Part shown: piece by piece, positions 27,446 to 35,864 of the stretch
Layout: every line of letters begins with the position of its first letter
How positions within the stretch are numbered: the first letter of the stretch is position 1
Assembly (NCBI RefSeq): GCF_051860505.1
Contig: NZ_JBHYDX010000010.1
Span: 1-64,000, forward strand
DNA from: Pannonibacter sp051860505
Lineage (GTDB): Bacteria > Pseudomonadota > Alphaproteobacteria > Rhizobiales > Stappiaceae
Length of the DNA: 64,000 nucleotides
Reading direction: 5' to 3'
Notes under the pieces: generated by a model
The model's database searches: none
Told to the model about the DNA's origin: nothing
The model's input: the letters and a program-made list of their open reading frames with translations, nothing else
Position numbers and translations under genes: made by a program

Positions 27446-27590
27446 GGTTCTGCCTTGTCGATACTGATGTTTCAGATATCACTATTGGGCAAAATCATAT
27501 GACAATAAGCCTCTCAGCATCAAGAGGCGATGGTTCGAACCTGCATCCTGAAAACGCTAGGCATTGCGTGCCCTTTCAGGCACTGGCCAG

Positions 27591-27800
27591 CTAAACTGCG
27601 GAACTGCAGAGTGCGGCAAGCCCGTGCCAGCTTTCCATCGAAGGCAAAAGACAACAGGCATGGACGGCGGCCAACGCCGACACCAGAGCCGCTCCCGTTC
27701 CAAGGGCAAGGCGGATCGATGGATCGGCAAGGATCTCCGCCAGTGTTTCATCGCGCTCCCGGCCCTGGCCCGTATCAAGGCTGATGGTCATGCCTGTCAT
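27591..27800 (-). CDS. Small hypothetical protein at the end of the cox operon
   Basis: A 69-residue frame beginning MTGMTISLDTGQGRERDETL, preceded by an excellent GAGGAGAAG ribosome site and starting 33 bases after the coxG stop on the same strand. The C-terminal half has an alanine-rich hydrophobic stretch (LALGTGAALVSALAAVHA) that may be a membrane helix, and two adjacent cysteines. I do not recognise it. The ribosome site and position favour a real gene, but compositional support is limited. Confidence 0.5.
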   Translation of the reverse strand: MTGMTISLDTGQGRERDETLAEILADPSIRLALGTGAALVSALAAVHACCLLPSMESWHGLAALCSSAV

Positions 27801-27833
27801 CTTGTTCTTCTCCTCACCTCTGATAGGCCTCGC

Positions 27834-28388
27834 TCAGGCCTCAGCGTCCGCTGCAGCGTCATCTTTCTTCTTGCCGAACAGGCCACCGAACCAGCCCTTC
27901 TTCTCGCCCTCGGCCGGCTCGGCAGCTGCCTCGGCATCCGGTGCCGGCGGCGCGACGATGTCGCCGAAGCTCTTGAAGAACTCCCCGGCCAGGCGCTTGG
28001 CGGTGGAATCGATCAGGCGCGCGCCGAGCTGGGCGAGCTTGCCGCCGACATTGGCGTCGACCTCGTAGTTCAGAATGGTGGCGTCCGGTCCGTCTTCCTC
28101 GAGCCAGACCTTGGCGCCGCCACGGGCAAATCCGGCCACGCCGCCGAAACCTTCGCCATCGATGCGGTAGCCCTTCGGCGGATCCAGCTCGCTCAAGGTT
28201 ACCTTGCCGCCGAAAGTCGCCTTCACCGGCCCGACCTTCAGCGTCACCTTGGCTTCCAGCTCGGTGTCGGAATGCTTGATCAACTCCTCGCAGCCGGGGA
28301 TAGCGGCCTTGAGCACGTCCGGATCGTTCAGAGCCTCCCACACCTTCTGACGCGGGGCTTCAATTCGTTGACTGTCGGCCATCTGCAT
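27834..28388 (-). CDS. coxG: CoxG, CO dehydrogenase membrane-recruitment protein
   Basis: A 184-residue protein of the CoxG/SRPBCC fold. The N-terminal 145 residues form the START-like domain with the family block ALNDPDVLKAAIPGCEEL and LKVGPVKATFGGKV. An alanine/proline/glutamate linker and a C-terminal tail (KKGWFGGLFGKKK) follow, able to contact the membrane. In Oligotropha CoxG anchors CO dehydrogenase to the cytoplasmic membrane, and in Mycobacterium it is linked to quinone delivery. It is the seventh gene of the cluster here. ATG 28388 or 28382 may be used. Confidence 0.88.
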   Translation of the reverse strand: MQMADSQRIEAPRQKVWEALNDPDVLKAAIPGCEELIKHSDTELEAKVTLKVGPVKATFGGKVTLSELDPPKGYRIDGEGFGGVAGFARGGAKVWLEEDGPDATILNYEVDANVGGKLAQLGARLIDSTAKRLAGEFFKSFGDIVAPPAPDAEAAAEPAEGEKKGWFGGLFGKKKDDAAADAEA

Positions 28389-28414
28389 GGGGCTGTTTCC
28401 TCGGCTTGATCGGA

Positions 28415-29299
28415 CTACGGAATTTTTGCCAGTTCTGGGGTGTCACGCTGTCCCTTGCGTCGCAACACGATGATCTCGGCCAGCACGGACAGGGCGATTT
28501 CTTCGGGAGTGATGGCGCCAAGGTCAAGCCCGGCCGGGGCTTTCATCCGGCCAATCTGGTTCAAACCGATACCATCCCCCTGCAGCTTTTGTGACAGGGC
28601 CTCCGCCTTCTTTCGGCTGCCGACAAAAGCGACGTGTTCGGCCTCGACGGCAAGTGCCGCCTTCAGAGCCACCAGATCGCCGCGCCCTTGCGTGGCGACC
28701 ACGACATAGCGGGCAGCCGGACTTTCAACCGGCAGGGCATATCCCTCGATCCGCTCGTCCGCCGACGCGAACACCGGCTGGTCCTCCGGCAGGGCGCAGA
28801 CGGTCAGGTCAAACCCGAGACGCGGCCCAAGGTCCGCCAGGGCAACGGCAACCGGGCTCGCGCCCAGCACGACCAGACGCGGGCGCGGCAGCACCGGCTC
28901 GACAAAGACATCCATCGTGCCCTTGCTCGGACACATGCTTCTGGCGTAGCGCACGCCCTGACGCTCATCCCCCGCTGCGACGCCTTGTTCGGCGAGGAGA
29001 TCTTCCGGCTGTACCGAGATGAGCCGCGGCTGTCCGTCGGCCAGCGCCTCGCGCGCGGCCTTCAGCACCGCGCCGCGGGCGCAGCCGCCGCCGATCCAGC
29101 CGGCGAGCATCGTGCCATCAGGCGCGATCACCGCCTTGGCCCCGGCCTTGGCCGCTGTAACGGAGACAGTGCGCACCACTGTGGCAAGAGCATAGGGCGC
29201 GCCCTCCCGGCGCAGGCGGTCCATCACGGAGTTGACGTCGCTGGCGTCCCAGTGGGGTGGTTGTTGCGTGGTCGATGGGGTCATGGGGCTGATCCTCAC
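28415..29299 (-). CDS. coxF: CoxF, XdhC-family molybdenum cofactor maturation protein
   Basis: A 294-residue XdhC/CoxF protein. The N-terminal XdhC domain includes AVIAPDGTMLAGWIGGGCARGAV, where the Cys-containing loop is the family hallmark. The C-terminal Rossmann-like domain includes VVLGASPVAVALADLGPRLG and FVGSRKKAE. XdhC-like proteins bind and sulfurate molybdenum cofactor and insert it into the enzyme. The GTG start overlaps the coxE stop by four bases (GTGA), indicating translational coupling; ATG 29284 is an alternative. It lies between coxE and coxG, as in other form I CO dehydrogenase loci. Confidence 0.88.
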   Translation of the reverse strand: MRISPMTPSTTQQPPHWDASDVNSVMDRLRREGAPYALATVVRTVSVTAAKAGAKAVIAPDGTMLAGWIGGGCARGAVLKAAREALADGQPRLISVQPEDLLAEQGVAAGDERQGVRYARSMCPSKGTMDVFVEPVLPRPRLVVLGASPVAVALADLGPRLGFDLTVCALPEDQPVFASADERIEGYALPVESPAARYVVVATQGRGDLVALKAALAVEAEHVAFVGSRKKAEALSQKLQGDGIGLNQIGRMKAPAGLDLGAITPEEIALSVLAEIIVLRRKGQRDTPELAKIP

Positions 29300-30501
29300 A
29301 CCTTGGCCAGATAGGGTTCGAGCGCTGCCAGGCTTTTCAGATTGTGGGCGGGCGCGAACAGGTCGACATGGGGCAGCGCGGCTGCCATGCCGGCGGCAAC
29401 CGGCGCATAGCCGTCGCTGCCGAGGAGCGGATTGAGCCAGACGATGCTGCGGCAGCGGCGGGCCAGCCGGGCCATTTCCGCGCCGATCTCCTCGGCCGGG
29501 CCGGTGTCATAGCCGTCGGAGAGGATGATGACGCAGCTGCGCGAGGTCAGCACCCGGGCCGCGTGCCAGCGGTTGAAGTCGGCCAGCGCCGCGCCGATGC
29601 GCGTGCCGCCGCCGACGCCCTGCGCCATCAGCCCCAGCCGGTCCAGCGCCCGCGCCGCATCCCGCTCCTTCAGCGCGGAGGACACATGCACCAGCCGGGT
29701 GTGAAACAGAAAGGCATCGGCCTGCCGGAAGGCATCCAGCAGACCATGCACGAAGCGCACGAACACGCCGGTGTAATTGTTCATCGAGCCCGAGGCATCC
29801 AGCAGTACAACGAGGCGCAACTGGCGGAGCTTCGGCCCCTTGCGCACCAGATCCAGCGGCAGGCCGCCGCGGGCCACCGACTTGCGCAAGGTGCGGCGCA
29901 GGTCGAGGCGCGGTCCGCCGCTGCGGATGCGGTCGCGGCGGGTGAGACGGCGGCGCATCACCAGCGCAAGCCGTTCGGCCAGCCGGTGCGCCTCGGCCTC
30001 CAGCTCGGGATCGCGGATCTTGCGGAAGTCGGTCTCGGCAAGGTTCTCCGCCCGGCTTGCGCCCTCGCGGGTGCCAGCCGGGTCCTCCTCGCCGGCCTCC
30101 GGGGCTTCTGCCTCGCGGCTGACATCCAGCGCGGGCGACGAGCGGCGCGCGGCCTGTTCGTCCTGCATCTGCTTCAGCGTGCGGGCACCACCGCTCTCCC
30201 CTGCAGAGCCGGCGAGCGCCACCGCCTTCTTCATGCCCTTGTGCAGGAAGTGCGCATCAAACAGCGCATCGAAGGCGAGCCAGTCCGAGCGCCGACCGCA
30301 GAACAGGGCCTTCAAGGCCGGGCGCAACGTTGCCGCGCGCTGGCCGGCGGCACCCGTCACCAGCCGGCCCGCATCCGCCGCCTCGCTCGGGCCGATGCGG
30401 AACCCCTTGTCGCGCAGCAGCGCGACGAAGGCCGCCAGCGTCAGGCGCAGGGCGGGACCCGGTTCAAACTCGGTGGTCTGGGTGGCGACGGCTTGGCTCA
30501 T
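29296..30501 (-). CDS. coxE: CoxE, VWA-domain active-site maturation protein
   Basis: A 401-residue CoxE/YeaD-type protein. The N-terminal half is charged and helical. The C-terminal VWA domain (about 205-395) has the metal-ion-dependent adhesion motif LDASGSMNNY and ILSDGYDTG. CoxE works with the MoxR ATPase CoxD in building the Cu-S-Mo active site of CO dehydrogenase. The ATG at 30501 follows an AGGAGG that is unusually close, so a slightly earlier TTG (30516) cannot be ruled out. It starts seven bases after the coxD stop. Confidence 0.87.
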   Translation of the reverse strand: MSQAVATQTTEFEPGPALRLTLAAFVALLRDKGFRIGPSEAADAGRLVTGAAGQRAATLRPALKALFCGRRSDWLAFDALFDAHFLHKGMKKAVALAGSAGESGGARTLKQMQDEQAARRSSPALDVSREAEAPEAGEEDPAGTREGASRAENLAETDFRKIRDPELEAEAHRLAERLALVMRRRLTRRDRIRSGGPRLDLRRTLRKSVARGGLPLDLVRKGPKLRQLRLVVLLDASGSMNNYTGVFVRFVHGLLDAFRQADAFLFHTRLVHVSSALKERDAARALDRLGLMAQGVGGGTRIGAALADFNRWHAARVLTSRSCVIILSDGYDTGPAEEIGAEMARLARRCRSIVWLNPLLGSDGYAPVAAGMAAALPHVDLFAPAHNLKSLAALEPYLAKV

Positions 30502-30508
30502 GTCCTCC

Positions 30509-31387
30509 TCACGCAACCTTGCCGATGAGCCGGTCCGTCACCTCGCGGGTGATGCGGGACCGGTCCTCGCGGGTTTTCAGGACGCAGGCGAGCGTGTCGA
30601 AGACCAGCTCCCGGTCCCGGGCGAGATGGGTGCCGCCCAGCCCCGTCAGCGCGGCCGCCCAGTCGATGGTCTCGGCGACGCCCGGCACCTTGGCGAGATC
30701 CTCCTTGCGCAGCCGGCTCATCAGCTCGGCGATCTGCAGGGCAAAGGCCGTGTCGATGCCGGGAACCCGGGCGCGCAGGATCTCGGCCTCACGCCCGACG
30801 TCCGGGTAGTCGACATAATGATAGAGGCAGCGGCGGCGCAGGGCGTCGGAGAGTTCGCGCGTGCCGTTGGAGGTGAGCACGACGCGGGGAATGCTGGCGG
30901 CCGGAATGGTGCCAAGCTCCGGGATCGAGACCTGATAGTCCGACAGGACTTCCAGCAGGAAGGCCTCGAACTCCTCATCGGCCCGGTCGACCTCGTCGAT
31001 CAGGAGCACCACCGGGCGCTCACTGCGGATGGCAGCGAGCAGCGGCCGCTGCAGCAGGTATTTTTCCGAGAAGATGGCGTTCTCGATCGCGTCCGGATCG
31101 CCCTGCCCCTCATGCGCCTTGATGGCGAGAAGCTGGCGCTGGTAGTTCCATTCGTAAAGCGCATCAGAGCGGTCGAGACCCTCGAAGCACTGCAGCCGGA
31201 TCAGGTCTGTGCCCTCGCTGGCCGCCAAAGCCTTGGCGACCTCCGTCTTGCCGACCCCGGCCTCACCTTCCAGGAGCAGAGGCCGCGCCAGCACCTCCAT
31301 CAGCAGCACGGCCGTCAGCAGTCCCTCGTCGGCGATGTAGCCGGCGCTGGCAAAGGCCTTGGCGATGCTGTCCTTGGTTCGAGTCAT
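30509..31387 (-). CDS. coxD: CoxD, MoxR-type AAA+ ATPase for CO dehydrogenase maturation
   Basis: A 292-residue MoxR ATPase. Walker A is EGEAGVGKTEVAKALA, Walker B is VVLLIDEVDRAD, sensor 1 is VLTSNGTRELSDALRRR. In Oligotropha CoxD is needed to sulfurate and copper-load the molybdenum centre. ATG 31387 is the conserved start; the frame upstream is repeat-derived. It is separated from coxL by 437 bases that carry two palindromic repeats. The maturation genes may therefore have a partly independent transcript or reduced read-through. Confidence 0.88.
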   Translation of the reverse strand: MTRTKDSIAKAFASAGYIADEGLLTAVLLMEVLARPLLLEGEAGVGKTEVAKALAASEGTDLIRLQCFEGLDRSDALYEWNYQRQLLAIKAHEGQGDPDAIENAIFSEKYLLQRPLLAAIRSERPVVLLIDEVDRADEEFEAFLLEVLSDYQVSIPELGTIPAASIPRVVLTSNGTRELSDALRRRCLYHYVDYPDVGREAEILRARVPGIDTAFALQIAELMSRLRKEDLAKVPGVAETIDWAAALTGLGGTHLARDRELVFDTLACVLKTREDRSRITREVTDRLIGKVA

Positions 31388-31557
31388 GGATAAGTCCGGT
31401 CCTGATGTGGGGTGAAGCGAATGCGGAGGCTCAACGTTCCCCATGCGCATCTGGCAAGGCCGCAGTCCCTCTCCCCCGTTGTGTCAGCGCCGTCGCACGT
31501 GAAATCTGGCACGTGTTCGAAGTGAAGGACTGTGCCCATAAAATTTAACCCGCCGGA

Positions 31558-31606
31558 GCCTCTCCGCTCCCCTCCCCCGCGGGGGGGGGGGGGTGGGGGT
31601 GGGGGG
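31558..31606 (-). repeat. GC-rich palindromic repeat, copy in reverse orientation
   Basis: The stretch reads GCCTCTCCGCTCCCCTCCCCC then CGC and long G tracts (13 G, T, 5 G, T, 6 G). Its left part aligns with the reverse complement of the copy at 31.7 kb (GCCTCTCAGCCCCCTCCCCC). The homopolymer is prone to slippage. Confidence 0.65.
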
Positions 31607-31690
31607 AACGGACTTGGATCCAAGCAGCTTGCGTTCTTGGCCAAGTCATCTTCAGACGCCTTGTGATCCGACGACCTCCCCTGCCCCCCC

Positions 31691-31727
31691 CTCACCCCTC
31701 CCCACGAGGGGGAGGGGGCTGAGAGGC
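31691..31727 (+). repeat. GC-rich palindromic repeat, forward copy
   Basis: CCCCTCCCC-ACGA-GGGGGAGGGG with a CTGAGAGGC tail. The arms are complementary around ACGA. The core 31700-31727 matches 63-91 at the window start with a single G difference. Confidence 0.7.
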
Positions 31728-31824
31728 CTACCGGAAGACACAAGGTGACATCCAGCCTGCACGAAACTGCGCCACCCCCGCGCCCCGGACGGAGCGCAAG
31801 CGCCCCGCCCGGCCTCTGGCGTTG

Positions 31825-34245
31825 TCAGGCCGTCGCGCCGAGTTCCTTGGCCACTTTCCAGAGGCGCCAGCTGTCATGCGGCATCTGGATGTGGGTGGAG
31901 CCCAAGAAAGCGAAGGCATCGTTGACCGCGTTGGAGAAGGCCGGCACGCCGCCGACATTCGGGCTTTCGCCCACGCCCTTGGCCCCGATCGGGTGATGCG
32001 GGCTGGGGGTCACGGTAAAGTCCGTTTCCCAGTGTGGCGTCTCGACGGCGGTCGGCAGGAAGAAGTCCATGAAGGACGCCCCCATGACGTTGCCGGCCTC
32101 GTCGTAGCGGATCTCCTGCCCCATCGCGATGGCGAAGGCTTCGGTCAGGCCGCCATGCACCTGGCCTTCGATGATCATCGGGTTGATGCGGGTGCCGCAG
32201 TCATCGAGCGCGTAGAAGCGCCGGGTCTTGGCAACGCCCGTATCGACGTCGATGTCCATCACGCAGAAATAGGCTCCGAACGGATAGGTCATGTTGGGCG
32301 GATCATAATAGCTGACCGCTTCCAGCCCCGGTTCCATGCCCGGGGGCGGCAGATGATAGGCGGCCCAGGCGATCTCGGTCATGGACTTGCGCGCCTCAGG
32401 GTTGCCCTTCACCTGGAACCCATCGACATCCCACTCCAGATCGTACTCGGAGACCTCGAGCATGTGGGCCGCGATCATCTGCGCCTTGGCGCGGATCTTG
32501 CGGGCCGCCAGCGCGATGGCCGCACCGGCGACCGGCGTGGAGCGCGAGCCATAGGTGCCAAGGCCGTAGGGGGCCGTGTCGGTGTTGCCTTCTTCCACCA
32601 TGATGTTCTCGGCCGGGATGCCGATCTCGGTGGCGATGATCTGGGCCCAGGTGGTCTCATGTCCCTGGCCCTGGCTCTTGGTGCCCATGCGCGAGATCAC
32701 CGATCCGGTCGGATGGACGCGGATCTCGGCGCTGTCGAACATGGCAACGCCCAGGATGTCGCAGTTCTTGGACGGGCCGGCGCCGACGATCTCGGTGAAG
32801 AACGAGATGCCGATCCCCATGATCTCGCGGGTCTCGCCGCGCCGGAACGCTTCCTGCTTCTGCTTCTGCTCCTCGCGCAGCGCGCGATAGTTCAGCGTGT
32901 CCATCGCCTTCTGCATGGCGAGGTGATAGTCGCCGCTGTCATATTCCCAGCCAAGCGCCGACTGGTAGGGGAACTGGTCGCGGCGGATGAAGTTCTTCAT
33001 CCTGAGGTCCGCCGGATCCATCCCGAGCTTCTGCGCCAGGATGTCCATGCCCCGCTCGATGCAGTAGGCAGCTTCCGTCACGCGGAACGAGCAGCGGTAG
33101 GCAACGCCGCCGGGCGCCTTGTTGGTGTAGACGCCGTCGACCGAGAGATGGGCGACGGGGAAGTCATAGGAGCCGGTGACGATGTTGAAGAAGCCGGCCG
33201 GCCACTTCGACGGATCGGCGCAGGCATCGAAGCCGCCGTGGTCGGCCAGCACATGCACGCGCAGGCCCGTCACCGTGCCATCCTTGCGGGCGGCGATCTC
33301 GGTGGTCATGTGATAGTCGCGGGCAAAGGACGTGGTGGAGAGGTTCTCCATCCGGTCCTCGACCCATTTCACCGGACGGCCCGTGACGATGGAGGCGACG
33401 ATGGCGCAGATGTAGCCGGGATAGGCACCGACCTTGTTGCCGAAGCCGCCGCCAATGTCCGGCGCGATGACGTGGATCTTGTGCTCCGGGATCGTCGAGA
33501 GCAGCGAGGCCACGGTGCGGATGACATGCGGGGCCTGGAAGGTGCCGTAAAGCGTCAGTTCGCCCTTCACCTTGTCCATCGCCGCGACGCACTGGCAGGT
33601 TTCCAGCGGCGAGGGATGGGTGCGGTGATAGGAAATCAGCTCCTTGATCGTGACATCGGCCTCGCGGAAGGCCTTGTCGGTCAGGTCCTTGTCGCCGACA
33701 TCCCAGGTGAAGATGTGGTTGTGGTGCTTGCGCGGGCCGTGCGCACCGCTCGTCTTGCCGACCAGATCCTCGCGCAGCACCGGCGCATCCGGGTCCATCG
33801 ACTTGAACGGGTCGACCAGAACCGGCAGTTCCTCATATTCCACATCGACAAGCTGGATCGCATCATCGGCGAGATAGCGGTCCTCAGCGAGCACGAAGGC
33901 GACTTCCTGGTTCTGGTACAGCACCTTGCCGTCAGCCAGCACCATCTGCACGTCGCCGGCGAGCGTCGGCATCCAGGCGAGGTTGACGCCCTTGAGGTCT
34001 TCCGCCGTCAGAACCGCAATCACGCCCGGCAGGGCCAGGGCCCGCGAGGCATCGATCTTCTTTACCCGTGCATGCGGATAAGGGGAGCGGACGAAGTCGC
34101 CGAACAGCATGCCGGGCATCTTGATGTCGTCGACATACTGGCCCTTGCCCTGCGTGAAGCGGATGTCCTCGACGCGCTTGCGCTTGCAGCCCATGCCTTC
34201 CAGCCGGGCCTCGCGCTGTTCCTTGGTCAGCGTCATGTCGTTCAT
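31825..34245 (-). CDS. coxL: Aerobic CO dehydrogenase large subunit, form I
   Basis: An 806-residue molybdopterin subunit, close to the 809 residues of Oligotropha CoxL. The active-site loop reads AYRCSFR with Cys385, the residue that carries the copper-sulfur bridge to molybdenum; this is the form I signature, in contrast to AYRGAGR of form II. Other blocks are GGGFGNKVGAYPG and, near the C-terminus, GAKGVGESPNVGGVPA with the catalytic glutamate. It oxidises CO with water to CO2, passing electrons through CoxS and CoxM to quinone. It overlaps coxS by four bases. The order coxM-coxS-coxL is also that of form I loci. Confidence 0.96.
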   Translation of the reverse strand: MNDMTLTKEQREARLEGMGCKRKRVEDIRFTQGKGQYVDDIKMPGMLFGDFVRSPYPHARVKKIDASRALALPGVIAVLTAEDLKGVNLAWMPTLAGDVQMVLADGKVLYQNQEVAFVLAEDRYLADDAIQLVDVEYEELPVLVDPFKSMDPDAPVLREDLVGKTSGAHGPRKHHNHIFTWDVGDKDLTDKAFREADVTIKELISYHRTHPSPLETCQCVAAMDKVKGELTLYGTFQAPHVIRTVASLLSTIPEHKIHVIAPDIGGGFGNKVGAYPGYICAIVASIVTGRPVKWVEDRMENLSTTSFARDYHMTTEIAARKDGTVTGLRVHVLADHGGFDACADPSKWPAGFFNIVTGSYDFPVAHLSVDGVYTNKAPGGVAYRCSFRVTEAAYCIERGMDILAQKLGMDPADLRMKNFIRRDQFPYQSALGWEYDSGDYHLAMQKAMDTLNYRALREEQKQKQEAFRRGETREIMGIGISFFTEIVGAGPSKNCDILGVAMFDSAEIRVHPTGSVISRMGTKSQGQGHETTWAQIIATEIGIPAENIMVEEGNTDTAPYGLGTYGSRSTPVAGAAIALAARKIRAKAQMIAAHMLEVSEYDLEWDVDGFQVKGNPEARKSMTEIAWAAYHLPPPGMEPGLEAVSYYDPPNMTYPFGAYFCVMDIDVDTGVAKTRRFYALDDCGTRINPMIIEGQVHGGLTEAFAIAMGQEIRYDEAGNVMGASFMDFFLPTAVETPHWETDFTVTPSPHHPIGAKGVGESPNVGGVPAFSNAVNDAFAFLGSTHIQMPHDSWRLWKVAKELGATA

Positions 34246-34751
34246 TCTGCTGCCTCCTGGAAGTCACGCCCGGCCAGCTTGGCGGCGGCGTACTGGATCG
34301 CCTTGACGATGTTCTGGTAGCCGGTGCAGCGGCACAGGTTACCGGCAATGCCGGCGCGGATTTCCGCTTCGGTCGGGTCCGGGTTTTCCTTCAAGAGCAC
34401 ATGCGCGCGCAGGATCATGCCGGGCGTGCAATAGCCGCACTGCAGGCCATGCATCTGGCGGAAGCCTTCCTGCAAAGCCGACAGGGTGCCATCGGCAGCG
34501 GCCATGCCTTCGATGGTGGTGATCTCCGCCCCGTTCGCCTGGACGGCGAACATGGTGCAGGACTTCACCGACATGCCGTTCATCTCGATGGTGCAGGCGC
34601 CGCAGTGGGATGTCTCGCAGCCGATATGCGGGCCTGTAAGGGACAGTTCCTCGCGCAGGAAGTGGATCAGAAGCGTGCGCGGCTCGACGAAGCGCTGCAC
34701 CTTCTTGCCATTGACCGTGAGGGTCAGGGGATGCTTTTCGATTTCGCTCAT
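34242..34751 (-). CDS. coxS: CO dehydrogenase small iron-sulfur subunit
   Basis: A 169-residue subunit with two [2Fe-2S] clusters. The plant-ferredoxin-type cluster uses the cysteines in GCETSHCGACTIEMNG with a later Cys in KSCTMF. The second cluster uses QCGYCTPGM and NLCRCTGYQNI. It relays electrons from the molybdenum centre of CoxL to the FAD of CoxM. Length matches family members (about 165). It is 11 bases after coxM and overlaps coxL by four bases, so the three structural genes are tightly coupled. Confidence 0.95.
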   Translation of the reverse strand: MSEIEKHPLTLTVNGKKVQRFVEPRTLLIHFLREELSLTGPHIGCETSHCGACTIEMNGMSVKSCTMFAVQANGAEITTIEGMAAADGTLSALQEGFRQMHGLQCGYCTPGMILRAHVLLKENPDPTEAEIRAGIAGNLCRCTGYQNIVKAIQYAAAKLAGRDFQEAAE

Positions 34752-34762
34752 TTTTGTCTCCC

Positions 34763-35629
34763 TCAGGCCGCTGCGCGGTCATAGGCGCGGGCCAGTGCCC
34801 GGCGCAGCATCACGCCGGCCATGCGCGTGCGGTATTCCGCCGGCCCACGGCCGTCGGAGGCGGGATTGGTGATTGCTTCGGCTGCAGCCACGGCACGGGT
34901 GACGACATCGGCTTCCATGGACGATCCGGTCAGGATACGGCCCGCCTCCTCGGCAAACAGCGGCGTGTCGGCGACATTGGTGAGGCCGATGGCGCAGGAG
35001 GTGATCTGATGTCCGCTGCGGGTCAGCATCACGGCAGCCGCCGCCGTGGCGTAGTCGCCGACCTTGCGCTTCAGCTTTTCGTAGGCATAGCCGTGCCCGG
35101 CAGCCGGCACCGGAATGCGGATCGCGGCCACGATCTCGTCGGGGCTCAGTGCGGTGAAATAAGCCGCTTCGTAGAACTCGCGCGCAGCCACATGGCGTTC
35201 GCCCGACGGGCCGACGAGCACGTAGCTCGCATCGAGACACTGCATCAGCGCCGGCATGTCGTTGCCCGGATCGCCGTTGGCGACATTGCCGCCGATGGTG
35301 CCCAGATAGCGGATCTGAGGATCGGCGATGACCAGCGAGGTCTCGCGCAGGATCGGCAGCTTGCTGGCGAGAAGTTCGGATCCGATCACTTCGTGCTGGG
35401 TGGTCGTCGCGCCGATGACGATGTGGCCCCCGTCCTCGCGAATGCCTTTCAGCTCGGCGACGCCGCCGAGGTCGACAAGATGCTCGGGCGCCGCCATGCG
35501 CAGCTTCATCATCGGGATCAGGCTGTGGCCGCCGGCCAGCGGCCGGGCTTCCTCGCCGTGGCTGGCAAGAAGGGCCACCGCCTCCTGTACGGTCGATGGT
35601 CTGTGATAGGTGAACTGTCCTGGGATCAC
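34763..35629 (-). CDS. coxM: CO dehydrogenase medium FAD-binding subunit
   Basis: A 288-residue subunit, the standard CoxM length. FAD-binding motifs are AGGHSLIPMMKLR near residue 32 and TIGGNVANGDPGNDMPA near 110. It accepts electrons from CoxS and passes them to the quinone pool. The true start is the GTG at 35629 (protein start IPGQFTYHRP), set by GGGAGGAAG five bases upstream; the open frame continues for 89 codons before it but is not coding. A 235-base gap separates it from coxC and should contain the main promoter of the structural genes. Confidence 0.94.
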   Translation of the reverse strand: MIPGQFTYHRPSTVQEAVALLASHGEEARPLAGGHSLIPMMKLRMAAPEHLVDLGGVAELKGIREDGGHIVIGATTTQHEVIGSELLASKLPILRETSLVIADPQIRYLGTIGGNVANGDPGNDMPALMQCLDASYVLVGPSGERHVAAREFYEAAYFTALSPDEIVAAIRIPVPAAGHGYAYEKLKRKVGDYATAAAAVMLTRSGHQITSCAIGLTNVADTPLFAEEAGRILTGSSMEADVVTRAVAAAEAITNPASDGRGPAEYRTRMAGVMLRRALARAYDRAAA

Positions 35630-35864
35630 GGCTTCCTCCCTCACCGGTGCGGTCAACTCAGGGGTACCGGGCCAAACCGCTTGCTCCTGATCCTGAGGCT
35701 GGCGATGTGTGCGGTGCACGCACAACGGGAGCTGCACCATTCGCGCTGCCTCTGCACGAAATGCGTCAGCAGGGTTGCCGCATCTCGGGCGAAAAACGGA
35801 TGATTTCCTCCCGCAACGGGCGGAGACGAGCAAACTCCGGTTGAATTGAACTTTGCGCGTCGGC

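Larger units (their letters stand above)
31388..31824. other. Non-coding coxL-coxD gap with two inverted palindromic repeats
   Basis: This 437-base gap holds no credible gene. It contains two GC-rich palindromes in opposite orientation (31558-31606 and about 31691-31727), separated by about 85 bases of ordinary sequence. A 13-G run lies inside the first. Proline-rich reading frames here come from the repeats. No clear promoter was recognised. Confidence 0.7.

Noticed and set aside
31384..31743. A proline- and glycine-rich small frame between coxL and coxD
   Set aside because: Made of the translated palindromic repeats and homopolymer runs.
31822..34320. An 832-codon plus-strand frame opposite coxL
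   Set aside because: Antisense to a fully conserved enzyme gene; composition rich in D, R, H and A with no domain.
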